Part shown: piece by piece, positions 1 to 8,556 of the stretch
Position numbering within the stretch: position 1 is the first letter of the stretch
How the letters are laid out: every line of letters begins with the position of its first letter
NCBI GenBank assembly: GCA_023412495.1
Contig: JAEYNP010000150.1
Coordinates: 22,029 to 86,028 of the forward strand
DNA length: 64,000 bases
From: Pseudomonadota bacterium
GTDB lineage: Bacteria; Desulfobacterota; Desulfobulbia; Desulfobulbales; Desulfocapsaceae
Reading direction: 5' to 3'
Notes under the pieces: model-generated
The model's input: only the letters and a program-made list of their open reading frames with translations
Databases searched by the model: none
Told to the model about the DNA's origin: nothing
Translations under genes and position numbers: made by a program

Positions 1-180
1 GCGGATGTACTTGCGGTTCAGGTAGGCCACCGCAGTGGCCGAGAGATCGCCCAGGATGACGCACTGCAGGGCAAGCAGGACGGTGCCGAACAGATACCCT
101 TCCGTGGCCGAGGACAGCCAGCGGAACGGTGCGATAAGCCAGGGGTCGAGCGCCAGAAGATAGGGAAGGAGCGATGCCAT
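1..180 (-). CDS. membrane protein, N-terminal part (runs off window)
   Basis: An open frame starts at the ATG complementary to 178-180 and runs off the left edge, giving 60 residues that begin MASLLPYLLALDPWL. The visible part has a hydrophobic stretch around residues 30-50 (FGTVLLALQCVILGDLSA), so it is probably an inner-membrane protein. It lies 48 nt downstream of the TauE exporter on the same strand, so it is probably co-transcribed and may act with it. The product cannot be named from this fragment. Confidence 0.6.
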   Translation of the reverse strand, partial: MASLLPYLLALDPWLIAPFRWLSSATEGYLFGTVLLALQCVILGDLSATAVAYLNRKYIR

Positions 181-190
181 GTCATTATGG

Positions 191-217
191 CGGCTCCGGG
201 TTGTTGGCCCGGAGCCG
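191..217 (-). other. 10-bp perfect hairpin between tauE and the next gene
   Basis: CGGCTCCGGG (191-200) and CCCGGAGCCG (208-217) form a perfect stem with a 7-nt loop. No T-run follows in the minus direction, so it is not a classical terminator. The only GGAG near the downstream ATG lies inside the stem. The hairpin could therefore stabilise the tauE message or limit translation of the downstream gene. Confidence 0.5.
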
Positions 218-228
218 CGCGTTCGGGA

Positions 229-1380
229 TTAACCGAACATCCTGATATTGAAGAAACCGCGCAGCACGTAGTCGATGCCGACGTAGAGTGCCAGCACGAT
301 GAAGAGGCGCTTCAGCCAGATGTCCGAGAAGTACTTGGAGGTCCGGGGGCCGATGACGGAGCCCACGGCAATGCCCACCAGCTCGAGGCCGATCAGCATC
401 CAGTCGAACTGCACGCCCTTGGAGATGAGGGTAATGATACTGGTGATCATGCTGATAAGGACCGCCAACGCGGAGGTGCCGGCCGCCAGGTACATCGGCA
501 GTTCGGCGACGCTGGTCAAAAACGGCACGAGCAGGAAACCGCCGCCGACGCCCAGGAACGCGGCCACCGCGGCGATGACCACGCCGCCGATCAGCGGGTA
601 GAGCGGATTGAACTTGAACTCAACCCCGTAGAAAGTGAAGCCAACGTTGGTCAGGGACATGCTGGTCACCTTCACGCCCAGGGCCTTGGTATCGATGCTC
701 TCCCCTTCCTTCTGTTTCTTGACCGCAGCCTCGAAGGCCTGGGCGGCAGCTTTGGCCTTCTTCTTGCTGGCCTGGCCGGCGGCGGAAGTCTCCCAGAGGA
801 GGTAGATGCCGAGAACCAGGACGAAGAGTCCGAAATAGCCCTGGTAGGAGGAGAAGGAAAGCTTGCCGGCGGTGAGCGTCACGGATCCCCAGGCGCCGAG
901 CAGCGAGCCGGCCCCGAGGGCGATGGCCAGGGGCACGACCAGGCGGCCCATCTTATAGTAGTTGAAGGATGAAATGAGGGCCGAGAAACCAACCAGGTAC
1001 TGGTTGGAGCCGCGGATCGAGTCGGTGATCGTCTTGTTCAGGGCAGGGGCGGTCTCCTTGAAGGTCTTGGCATAGGCGCCCAGCCCGAAGACGGATATAT
1101 GTCCGACGCCGGCCATGACGCCACCGAAGGCGCCGACCGTGGAGAAGATCCAGCCGACCCATACCGCCCACAGGAAGGCGACGATCATATTCACCTGCGG
1201 CGCGCCGGGGATGCCGAGGAAGCCTGCAGGCTTGCTCGGGTCAATCTGTCCCTTTTCCGTCCCCTGGGGGGCGGCGGCGATAGCGTCCTTCAATTTATCG
1301 GCCAGGGCCGGTTCCTGCCACAGTCCAACCGCCAGAACCGCCAGCGCCGCCATGATCAACAACTTGGTATTCCTTGTCAC
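229..1380 (-). CDS. TauE/SafE family sulfite/organosulfonate exporter-like permease
   Basis: A 383-residue integral membrane protein of the TauE/SafE family, which moves sulfite, sulfonates or related anions across the inner membrane. A signal-like hydrophobic N-terminus is followed by helices around residues 50-75 (MIVAFLWAVWVGWIFSTVG), a linker of about 45 residues rich in Lys and Ala, and the typical second half with FLGVGGGFLLVPFL and AAGTSALAVLISMITSI. The frame is open further upstream. I place the start at the GTG at 1378-1380 because a perfect GGAGG (1387-1391) sits 6 nt before it. The family call is firm; the substrate is not known. Confidence 0.85.
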   Translation of the reverse strand: MTRNTKLLIMAALAVLAVGLWQEPALADKLKDAIAAAPQGTEKGQIDPSKPAGFLGIPGAPQVNMIVAFLWAVWVGWIFSTVGAFGGVMAGVGHISVFGLGAYAKTFKETAPALNKTITDSIRGSNQYLVGFSALISSFNYYKMGRLVVPLAIALGAGSLLGAWGSVTLTAGKLSFSSYQGYFGLFVLVLGIYLLWETSAAGQASKKKAKAAAQAFEAAVKKQKEGESIDTKALGVKVTSMSLTNVGFTFYGVEFKFNPLYPLIGGVVIAAVAAFLGVGGGFLLVPFLTSVAELPMYLAAGTSALAVLISMITSIITLISKGVQFDWMLIGLELVGIAVGSVIGPRTSKYFSDIWLKRLFIVLALYVGIDYVLRGFFNIRMFG

Positions 1381-1576
1381 AATAGACCTCCAATTTGGTA
1401 AAAATATCAGTAACAGCTCTCTCAACTCCCACTTTCCACGTCCGTTTCACATTCCATTCAGCGGCTTTTTCCCCTCCTTCCCGTTCCCGGTCCTTGTCGA
1501 AAAGCGGATGCCCGAAGGGTGCCGGCCAGTTCCGCCTTTCTTTTCTTCACACATTTCAGATCGATGATTCGAGGTG

Positions 1577-1617
1577 TAGGGTGCATTCCATGCACCTGGT
1601 GCGCGGAGCGCACCCTA
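1577..1617. repeat. GGTGCAT double-hairpin repeat
   Basis: TAGGGTGCAT-TCC-ATGCACC is followed directly by GGTGCGC-GGA-GCGCACC, so two small palindromes lie back to back. Close relatives occur at 16137-16188 and 16228-16268. The element lies between tauE and the GAF-PAS gene and looks like a dispersed REP-type element. Confidence 0.7.
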
Positions 1618-1633
1618 CTTGAATGCACCCTGA

Positions 1634-3298
1634 TCATTCCAAATCCATGATCCGGGTCTCCCCGGCGTAATCCCGGCTGCGATACCCGGTCATCCGGGTC
1701 ATCTTCGCCGTCAACCCGGCGATGGCCTTCAAATTGCGGACGATGGTCTCGACCGCTTCCTTCTCCTCGCCCTGAACATCATCCTGAAGCAGCTGCGCCA
1801 TGCCGAGAGCCGCAAAGAGCGGCGAGTTGATTTCATGGGCGACGGTGCCGGCCAGTTCCACCACCCCTTCCAGCTTAGCCCGCTCGGCCTCGGCGGATTT
1901 GAGCCGCCGCTCGGCGGTGATGTCGTGGATGATCTCGATGACGTACTCCACCTCCCCCGCCGCATTTTCGAGCGGAGTGGCGGTCCGCTCGTACCAGCGC
2001 ACTTCGTCGTCCTCCCGCCGCTCCTGAACCGCCCAGCCCGGTTTTCCGGAAAACAGCACATCATCCACCGGACAACATTTTTCCTCGCCCTTCGCCTGGC
2101 AGAGCTGGCCGTAGCTCATGCCGAGGGCCTCCGCCTCGGTGAGGCCGTGGGCCGAAAGAAAGGCCCGGTTGGCTACCACCACCCGCAGCTGCCGGTCGAA
2201 GACCAGGAGCTGGGCGCCGATGCAGTCGATGATGTTGCCTAAAAACCGCTCGTGCTCCTCGATCTGGTTGAACAGCAGGGTGATCTTGCGATACGTCCCG
2301 GCGTTGATGATCGCCGCCCCGCCGACCTCCGCCACGGCCAGGGAAAAATTGATCTCCGCTTGGCTGAAACGGCGCCGCTGCCGGGCGAGGATGCGGATGA
2401 TGCCGATCACCTCGCCCTTGACCTTGATGGGCACGGCCAAAAGCGATTTGATCCCCTCCCGGACCATATGGTCGTGGTAGAGCACCCGCTCGTCCGCCGC
2501 GACATCGAGGATGGCCACCGGCTCTCCCTGCAGGGCCATGATGGTGTTCTGCTCGTCCACCACCTCGCCCCGGTCCAGATACTCGCGGGACAGGCCGAAG
2601 GAGGCCGCCAGCTCCAGCCGATTCGACTCCGGGGTGAGCAGGCGGATGGTGCAGCCGTGGGCGTTCATGCTCCGCGGCAGCATCTCGACGATGGTCGTGA
2701 GCACCACGTCGAGATCGAGGGTCGAGTTGACCAGCCGGGAAATCGCCTGGATCTCCTGGAAGTAGTCGACCTGGCGTTCGAGCTGGCTGAAGAAGCGCCC
2801 GTTGGCGATGGCGATGCCGGTCTGCTCGGCAAGCGCCAGGGCAAAGGCGATTTCATCGTCGGCAAAGGACCGCCGGCTGCGGGAGAGAAGGCGCATGATG
2901 CCGGAAACCCGGCCCTGAAAAGAGATCGGCAGGGTGAGGACCGAGACGATTCCTTCATGGGCGGCCGCCTCGCGGAACGGCCGATGCGGACTCAGCGCAG
3001 CGTCCTCCATCGCCACCGGCTTGCCCGAGGAGACCATGGCCAGGGTCTCCTCGGCATCGACATCCGGCCGGGCCAGATACTCGTCCGACAGCCCGAAAGC
3101 CGCCCCAAGAACGAACCGGCCGGTGTCACCGTCCTGCAGACGGATAGTGCAGGCATCGATGGCCAGCAGGTCCGGGAGATGGCGGACGATGTCCTCCATC
3201 AGCCGCTGGGGGTCCCTGACAGTGGCGATCATCCTCGTCACCTGCTGGAACACCTGCAGGTACCGGTGATCCCGATTCTGCGCAGTCAGCTCGCTCAT
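1634..3298 (-). CDS. GAF-GAF-PAS-HisKA sensor lacking an ATPase domain
   Basis: A 554-residue cytoplasmic sensor. Two GAF domains (about 15-170 and 185-335) are followed by a PAS domain (about 350-465) ending in the typical EIIHDITAERRL, and a HisKA helix pair with the H-box TVAHEINSPL (H488). The protein ends about 65 residues after the histidine in a normal stop, so it has no N, G1 or G2 box and cannot bind ATP as a kinase. It could be a phosphotransfer partner or a dimerisation partner for the PAS kinase of the same operon. It starts 22 nt after the TorD-molybdoenzyme fusion, preceded by GAGGAAA. It is the last gene of the presumed four-gene operon. Confidence 0.85.
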   Translation of the reverse strand: MSELTAQNRDHRYLQVFQQVTRMIATVRDPQRLMEDIVRHLPDLLAIDACTIRLQDGDTGRFVLGAAFGLSDEYLARPDVDAEETLAMVSSGKPVAMEDAALSPHRPFREAAAHEGIVSVLTLPISFQGRVSGIMRLLSRSRRSFADDEIAFALALAEQTGIAIANGRFFSQLERQVDYFQEIQAISRLVNSTLDLDVVLTTIVEMLPRSMNAHGCTIRLLTPESNRLELAASFGLSREYLDRGEVVDEQNTIMALQGEPVAILDVAADERVLYHDHMVREGIKSLLAVPIKVKGEVIGIIRILARQRRRFSQAEINFSLAVAEVGGAAIINAGTYRKITLLFNQIEEHERFLGNIIDCIGAQLLVFDRQLRVVVANRAFLSAHGLTEAEALGMSYGQLCQAKGEEKCCPVDDVLFSGKPGWAVQERREDDEVRWYERTATPLENAAGEVEYVIEIIHDITAERRLKSAEAERAKLEGVVELAGTVAHEINSPLFAALGMAQLLQDDVQGEEKEAVETIVRNLKAIAGLTAKMTRMTGYRSRDYAGETRIMDLE

Positions 3299-3320
3299 GC
3301 CGTCGCCGTTTCCTCTCGCA

Positions 3321-6149
3321 TCACCCTTCCCGGACCTTGGTGATACGGGTTTTGATATACTTCAGGGGCGGCGTGCCGCTCCACTTGCAGGCGACGTTCG
3401 GCGGCAACAGGACATTGGTGTTGAATCCGGAAAACTGCGGATATTTGGGGTCGCCCTCCAGGCCGAATTCCCCGCCGAAGCCGCCCGCCGCCGCGAGCAC
3501 CCCTTCCCGTATATCCCAGCTCACCCTGGCCCTGGCCCTTGCTTCCGCCCAGGGGGAGGAGATGACCACCTCGTCGCCATCCTCGATGCCGAGCTTTTTC
3601 GCATCCACATAGTTGAGCCACACCGGGTTGGTGCCGTTCTGCTTCATCAGGGCGATATTGGCAAAGGTTGCGGTATGCTCGTGTTCGAGCACCCGGAAGT
3701 AGCCGAGCAGCATGGGAAACTCCGCATCCGGCTGGAGCTCCGGCCAGTCCTCGTAAGGCGATTTGTAGTCGGGCAGACCGTCGACGCCCTTGTCTTCGGC
3801 CGCAGGGTTCAGGAAGCAGTACTTGCCGGTCTTGCTGCTGCCCGAGGCGCCGTAGCCGGCGGGCGGATTGACCGATCCCCAGGCTTTATACTTGTAGAAT
3901 TCCTGGGGGTCGGTGACGAAGAAGCCCTTCTCCCGCAGCTCGGCAAGGCCGATCTTCTGGTTGCGCAGCTGGTTGGCGAGGAACTCGTCCTCGCTCCGCC
4001 AGGGGAAGAACTCGCCGTAACCGAGGCGTCCGGCGAGGTCGGAGAAGATCTGCACCACCGTCCGCGACGCGTACATCGGCGGAATCGCCCGCTGGCCGAG
4101 GGACACGAAGGATTCGTACATCCAGTCGGCAACCACCCTGCTCTGCTCGAGGTAGGTGGCGTCGGGCAGGACCACGTCGCAGAGCGCCGTGGTGTTGGTC
4201 ATGAAGCAGTCGACGGCGCAGGAGAATTCCAGCCCCTCCATGCCGCGCCGCATCGACGGCTCCGAGCCGCTCGACATCACCGGATTGCCGAAATAGCAGA
4301 CCATCGCCTTCAGCCGGCCGGCCTGAACATCCTGCTCGAAATAGGCGGGGATCCAGCCGCTCCACAGATGGCTGCTGTTGAGCTTGGTCTTGGAGGCGTT
4401 GTTCGGCGGTTTGGGCTGATTGTCAGCCCAGGCCGAAGCCAGCTTGTATTTCCGCACCAGCGATGGTCCGCCAGGAGCGTCGAAGCAGCCCATCAGTCCG
4501 TTCAGCGCCATCAGCGCCTGGGTGGCGTGGACGGTGTTGGGGGCCTGGGCAACGCCAGTCCAGGAGTTGACCCCGGCGTTCGGGGCCGCCGTGGCAAATT
4601 CCCTGGCCAGCCGCTCGATGGTGGCCGCCGGTACGCCGCAGATTTGCTCCGCCCACTCGGGGGTCCGGGCGATGCCGTCCTCCTCGCCCATCAGACGTTT
4701 CGCAAAACCGTCGAAACCGTAGGTCCACTCGGCGACGAAATCCTTGTCGTAGAGGCCATCCCGGACGATGACATGGCACATGGCCATGGCCATCGCCCCA
4801 TCCGTGCCCGGCCTGATTGGGATCCACTCGGTGGCGAGCGCCGCCGACTCGCAGCGCCGGGGGTCGACCACCACCAGCTTGGCCCCGTCGGCCACCGCCT
4901 TTTTCAACAGGGCCACCTTGCGCTGACCGGCGGAAGTCGCCAGTTCGTTGATGCCGAACAGCAGAATGAAGCGCGAATGGGCGTAGTCGATCCACGGTCG
5001 CTTTTCGCTGAAGCATTTTTCGTTGGCCATCCTCGCCGGGTTGTCGCACATCTGGCGATGGGTGGTCTTGTGGGGTGTGCCATAGGCGGCCATGACCGCT
5101 TCATGGCACCAGGCATTGAAGTCGTTGCCCCGGTGGAAGGCGACGGTATCCGGGTCCATGCCTTTGAGCCGCTCGGCCACCATTCCCATCGCCTCATCCC
5201 AGGATGCCTTGCGGAACCGGCCGTTCTCCTTGATGAGGGGCGACTTCAGCCGGTAGGCCGAGTAGGTGTTGCGATGGGCGTTGGCGCCCTTGATGCACAG
5301 CCTGCCGCCGCCCTTCGGATCCCCGGCCAGGCCCTTGCAGGCGGTCATGACCTCGTCCTTCACCATCACTTCCTGGCCGCAGAGGCCGAGACAGATGTAG
5401 CAGTGGGTCTTGGCCGACCGGTCGGCGGCCGGCGGCACGGCGCCTTCGAGGAGGAGGCGGTCGGCGGAAGACAGGTCAAGGGCGGCGATGGCCTGGCCAA
5501 GGTGCCGGAGAAGCCGGAGGAAGGTTTCGTCCCCGGCCCGGCCCTGCTCTGCCGCCGCCAGATACGCCCCGTCATTTTTCAGGAAAGCTATGGTGAACTC
5601 GGCGAGTCCACGATAGAAATCGCTGGTCGCAGCCCCCTTGAGGACTCCGCAGAAGTCGGCGGCCCAGCCAAGCTGGTTGCGGCAAAATTCCGCCTGCCCG
5701 GCTGCCGGCCCCTCTGCCATACGCTGCATGAACTCCAGCTCGACCGCGATATGGTCGTCGAGGTCCAGATAGTCGGGATTCTTGTGCAGGCCCGCCTCGC
5801 GGTAGGCCTTGCGCGCCAAAGCCACCGGTTCCTGCATGACCAGCGGCTCCCCCTTCACATAGCATGACGCGTAGGGGAAGGCCGGATTCTTGCCGGCATT
5901 CAGAAACAGCTCGGCATAGTCGTGCCGCAGGTCGCGCCAGGCCTCCTTGGCCGTCCGGGACTTCAGGTACGAGAGGATCAGGCCGAGGCCCTCAAGGAAA
6001 TCCCCGCTGTTCTCCACAGCCGAAAGCTCGGCCAAGAAGGTTCCACCGCTCATTTTTTCGAGCAGCGACAGGGGAATCTCATCGCGATACATGACCGAGA
6101 GAAATTGGTACATCCGCGACCTTGCCGCATTCACTTCACGTTGATCCAT
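3321..6149 (-). CDS. TorD-like chaperone fused to a DMSO-reductase-family molybdo/tungsto-enzyme
   Basis: A 942-residue fusion. Residues 1-230 form an all-helical TorD/DmsD-type maturation chaperone domain with the family signature around 128-141 (DLDDHIAVELEFM) and FPYASCYV at 91-98. From about 245 a complete catalytic subunit of the DMSO-reductase family follows. Cys250, Cys253, Cys257 and Cys285 form the [4Fe-4S] motif (CYICLGLC...LCIKG). Cys368 in RQMCDNPAR lies where the family places the metal ligand. There is no Tat signal, so the enzyme should be cytoplasmic. No ferredoxin-like or membrane-anchor subunit is adjacent; both neighbours are sensors. AGGAG precedes the ATG. The family is clear; substrate and electron partner are unknown. 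Mo versus W cannot be told. Confidence 0.88.
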   Translation of the reverse strand: MDQREVNAARSRMYQFLSVMYRDEIPLSLLEKMSGGTFLAELSAVENSGDFLEGLGLILSYLKSRTAKEAWRDLRHDYAELFLNAGKNPAFPYASCYVKGEPLVMQEPVALARKAYREAGLHKNPDYLDLDDHIAVELEFMQRMAEGPAAGQAEFCRNQLGWAADFCGVLKGAATSDFYRGLAEFTIAFLKNDGAYLAAAEQGRAGDETFLRLLRHLGQAIAALDLSSADRLLLEGAVPPAADRSAKTHCYICLGLCGQEVMVKDEVMTACKGLAGDPKGGGRLCIKGANAHRNTYSAYRLKSPLIKENGRFRKASWDEAMGMVAERLKGMDPDTVAFHRGNDFNAWCHEAVMAAYGTPHKTTHRQMCDNPARMANEKCFSEKRPWIDYAHSRFILLFGINELATSAGQRKVALLKKAVADGAKLVVVDPRRCESAALATEWIPIRPGTDGAMAMAMCHVIVRDGLYDKDFVAEWTYGFDGFAKRLMGEEDGIARTPEWAEQICGVPAATIERLAREFATAAPNAGVNSWTGVAQAPNTVHATQALMALNGLMGCFDAPGGPSLVRKYKLASAWADNQPKPPNNASKTKLNSSHLWSGWIPAYFEQDVQAGRLKAMVCYFGNPVMSSGSEPSMRRGMEGLEFSCAVDCFMTNTTALCDVVLPDATYLEQSRVVADWMYESFVSLGQRAIPPMYASRTVVQIFSDLAGRLGYGEFFPWRSEDEFLANQLRNQKIGLAELREKGFFVTDPQEFYKYKAWGSVNPPAGYGASGSSKTGKYCFLNPAAEDKGVDGLPDYKSPYEDWPELQPDAEFPMLLGYFRVLEHEHTATFANIALMKQNGTNPVWLNYVDAKKLGIEDGDEVVISSPWAEARARARVSWDIREGVLAAAGGFGGEFGLEGDPKYPQFSGFNTNVLLPPNVACKWSGTPPLKYIKTRITKVREG

Positions 6150-6197
6150 GCTGTTCTCCTTTTGATGGGCAATACTCTTATTTCACTTTCCTTGGCT

Positions 6198-7802
6198 TTA
6201 CAGCGCTTGTGCCGAGCTCTGTCTCGTTTCTTCCTCGGCATGAATCGTTTCGTCATCTTCCGTCATCCTGCAGACCGGCAGGGTCAGGCGGAACAGGGTA
6301 CCGGGCATCTCGCCCAGCTCTGGGTCCCGGACCGGGCTCTCCACGACTATGCTGCCGCCGTGCTCATGGACAATGCCGTAAGACACCGACAGACCGAGTC
6401 CGGTGCCCTGGCCGACAGGTTTGGTGGTGAAAAACGGATCGAAGATCCTCGCCTGATTCTTTTCCGGAATGCCGCATCCGGTGTCGCGCACGGTAATGAC
6501 GATCTTCTCGCCGGTGCCGTCGACGCCGGAGCGCAGAAATATGGTGCCTCCGTCTTTCAGCATGGCGTGGTGCGAGTTGTTGATGAGGTTCACGAAGATC
6601 TGGCGGAGCTTCTCCGCATCGCCGCAGACGGGCGGCAGATTGCGGTCGAAATCGAGCTGGAACTCGATGCGGCTGAGGGAGAGGGTATGTTCGGTCACCG
6701 CCACCACATCGGCCAGGATTTCGTTCATGTTGATCAGCTGCCGGGAGCTGCCTGACTGGCGGGAGAACTTCAGGAGATCGGCGACGATCTTTCGGCTCGC
6801 CTTGGTCTGCCGCTCGATGACCTGGAGGCTCTCGTGCTGCTCGCTGCCCTTCGGATAGTCGTCCATGAGGAGCTGGGTGTAGCCGAGGATGATGCCAAGC
6901 GGGGTGTTGATCTCGTGGGCGACGCCCGCCGCCATCTGCCCCACTGAGGCCATCTTCTCGCTCGCCGCCAGCTGCTCGAGCATGGTCTTCACCTTGGTCA
7001 GGTCCTTGGCAATGGCCTCCGAGCCCTGGATCTCCCCGCCCTCGCCGAAGATGGCGGTGGCCGAGAGCAGCACGGAGATAGCCGTGCCGTCCTTCCGGGC
7101 GAACTCGAGGTTCAAGTCCTTGATATAGCCGTCCCGCTCGAGCATGGAATTATAGGTCAACGCCTGGTTTTCGTCGGCGAAAAGACCGGTGAGGTACAGC
7201 TCTTTCGCCTCCTCCCTGCCGTACCCCAGCATCTCGAAGCCCGAGTCGTTCATGTCCACCAGCCGGCCCGTGCTGTCGCTGAAGAAGACCATATCCTTCG
7301 AGGCCGAGAAGAGATGACGGAACTTTTTCTCCGACTGGGACAGCTCCTCGGTCCGATCCAGCACCTTCTGCTCGAGGTTCTGGTTCAGGTCGCGAAGCTG
7401 GTTTGCCGCCGCCGCCAGGTTCTTGTTGGCATCCTTCAGCTTGCCCGCTTCGTGCTCGAGCAGTTCATAGGCCTGGACGCCTTTGTGATAGAAAATCATC
7501 ACCGCGGCCACAGAGATCATGAACAGGGTGTTGAACCCGCCGGAATACGGGGAGATGGCATGCCAGATGTCGGCTCTGCCGCCCATCATCAGAAACTGCT
7601 TGACCAGATGGCCCACCGCCCGCGAAATGGCGAAGGCCCCGATGGCCAGGGTGACGTAGTGAAGATATCCCCAGACGAAGTTGTCGGGCTGCCGCCTGGC
7701 GAGCAGATAGGCATACCGCCAGGCGAGAAAAGAGAAAACGATATTGGCGGCTGAGCCGAAGACATCGACGGCTATTGCAGGCAACAGAGGGATTCCGCTC
7801 AT
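6198..7802 (-). CDS. membrane PAS-type sensor histidine kinase
   Basis: A 534-residue kinase with three or four N-terminal hydrophobic helices (about residues 5-110), a coiled coil (115-155), a PAS domain (155-270), HisKA with H296 in GVAHEINTPL and a complete HATPase with DTGCGIP and GQGTGLGLS. The start at 7802 is chosen because its ATG overlaps the TGA of the upstream gene (ATGA, 7799-7802) and GGAAGGAAA precedes it. The frame is open further upstream but that part overlaps the neighbour. Translational coupling to the small membrane protein suggests that the pair forms one receptor. It lies 48 nt upstream of the TorD-molybdoenzyme fusion. The ligand is unknown; several His residues in the membrane part could bind a cofactor, which is inference. 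Confidence 0.88.
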   Translation of the reverse strand: MSGIPLLPAIAVDVFGSAANIVFSFLAWRYAYLLARRQPDNFVWGYLHYVTLAIGAFAISRAVGHLVKQFLMMGGRADIWHAISPYSGGFNTLFMISVAAVMIFYHKGVQAYELLEHEAGKLKDANKNLAAAANQLRDLNQNLEQKVLDRTEELSQSEKKFRHLFSASKDMVFFSDSTGRLVDMNDSGFEMLGYGREEAKELYLTGLFADENQALTYNSMLERDGYIKDLNLEFARKDGTAISVLLSATAIFGEGGEIQGSEAIAKDLTKVKTMLEQLAASEKMASVGQMAAGVAHEINTPLGIILGYTQLLMDDYPKGSEQHESLQVIERQTKASRKIVADLLKFSRQSGSSRQLINMNEILADVVAVTEHTLSLSRIEFQLDFDRNLPPVCGDAEKLRQIFVNLINNSHHAMLKDGGTIFLRSGVDGTGEKIVITVRDTGCGIPEKNQARIFDPFFTTKPVGQGTGLGLSVSYGIVHEHGGSIVVESPVRDPELGEMPGTLFRLTLPVCRMTEDDETIHAEEETRQSSAQAL

Positions 7803-8275
7803 TTTCCTTCCCCCCCTGTTCCGGTATCCAGCGAACGGTAGAATGAGCGCATTGCCAGATAGAGAAAGAAGAGGGCAGGCGCGCAGAGCAGGTGATCGAG
7901 TGCCGTAACGTAATAAATCCACTTGCCGAAGGAGAAAGGCAGAAGCAGCAGGGCCGAGAGATATCCATCTTCGGTGGAAATTGCTTCATTCGGCAAGGCG
8001 ACCTGGGCAAAATGGCCGATAAAGGCAAGGCCGTTCCAGCACATCATCAACCAGCAGAACCGCTGAAGGTAGAGCCAGCCGATACCCGCGAAAGAACTGC
8101 GTCGGATATCCCAGAGCAGGTATCCGAGGGCGCCGAGGTACTGGATATGGGCGAGTTGATGAACCACCACCCCCTCCACACCGTCGTGGGTCTGCAGGGC
8201 CATCGCCTCCCCGGAGAAGAGGGTCAGTACCAGTATCGGCAGAAATGCGGTTATCCAGGTGATTTTTGCTTTCAT
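7799..8275 (-). CDS. small His-containing membrane protein, first gene of the sensor/molybdoenzyme operon
   Basis: A 158-residue protein with a cleavable-looking signal (MKAKITWITAFLPILVL...GEAMA) followed by about four hydrophobic helices. A conserved-looking HQLAH lies near residue 42, and further His residues (GHFAQV, TALDHLL) sit in or near helices. This pattern would suit heme or metal binding, but no family is recognised. The start at 8275 gives a normal signal peptide; the longer open frame upstream is Arg-rich and repeat-like. No good Shine-Dalgarno is seen. Its stop overlaps the start of the histidine kinase by 4 nt, so it is probably the sensory or accessory partner of that kinase. 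Confidence 0.6.
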   Translation of the reverse strand: MKAKITWITAFLPILVLTLFSGEAMALQTHDGVEGVVVHQLAHIQYLGALGYLLWDIRRSSFAGIGWLYLQRFCWLMMCWNGLAFIGHFAQVALPNEAISTEDGYLSALLLLPFSFGKWIYYVTALDHLLCAPALFFLYLAMRSFYRSLDTGTGGEGK

Positions 8276-8292
8276 AACTATTGCATGGATGG

Positions 8293-8310
8293 TGCAACAT
8301 CTGCGTTGCA
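8293..8310. promoter_or_regulatory. operator-like palindrome, proximal copy
   Basis: TGCAACAT-CT-GCGTTGCA is an imperfect 18-bp inverted repeat 17 nt upstream of the ATG at 8275. It matches the distal copy at 8539-8556 in 15 of 18 positions. The symmetry and size suit a dimeric Crp/Fnr-type or similar regulator; the protein is not identifiable from the site alone. Confidence 0.45.
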
Positions 8311-8538
8311 CTGCATTTCCTTGGGCATTTCCTTGCCTCTTTTCTTCCTTTCCGCGCGGCCGGCCGAGGTCCCCGAGATCCCCGGTCCGCTCTCCCGGCC
8401 CGCTTCGTCTTTCATATTGCATTTTCGATACCAGCCCGACAGGATCGACACGATAAAACACATATCTCATAAGCTAATGAAAAAATGAGTTATATACACG
8501 ACAACACAGAACCGCCCGGCCGGGAAGGCCTAAAGAGG

Positions 8539-8556
8539 TGCAACATCCATGTTGCA
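8539..8556. promoter_or_regulatory. operator-like palindrome, distal copy
   Basis: TGCAACAT-CC-ATGTTGCA is a perfect 8+8 bp inverted repeat with a 2-bp centre. It lies 246 bp (centre to centre) from the proximal copy and could serve the minus-strand operon, the plus-strand one or both. Its recurrence in one intergenic region argues for a real binding site. Confidence 0.5.

Noticed and set aside
3297..5867. 856-codon plus-strand open frame opposite the TorD-molybdoenzyme
   Set aside because: Its translation has no recognisable domain and it mirrors the codon bias of the real gene on the other strand.
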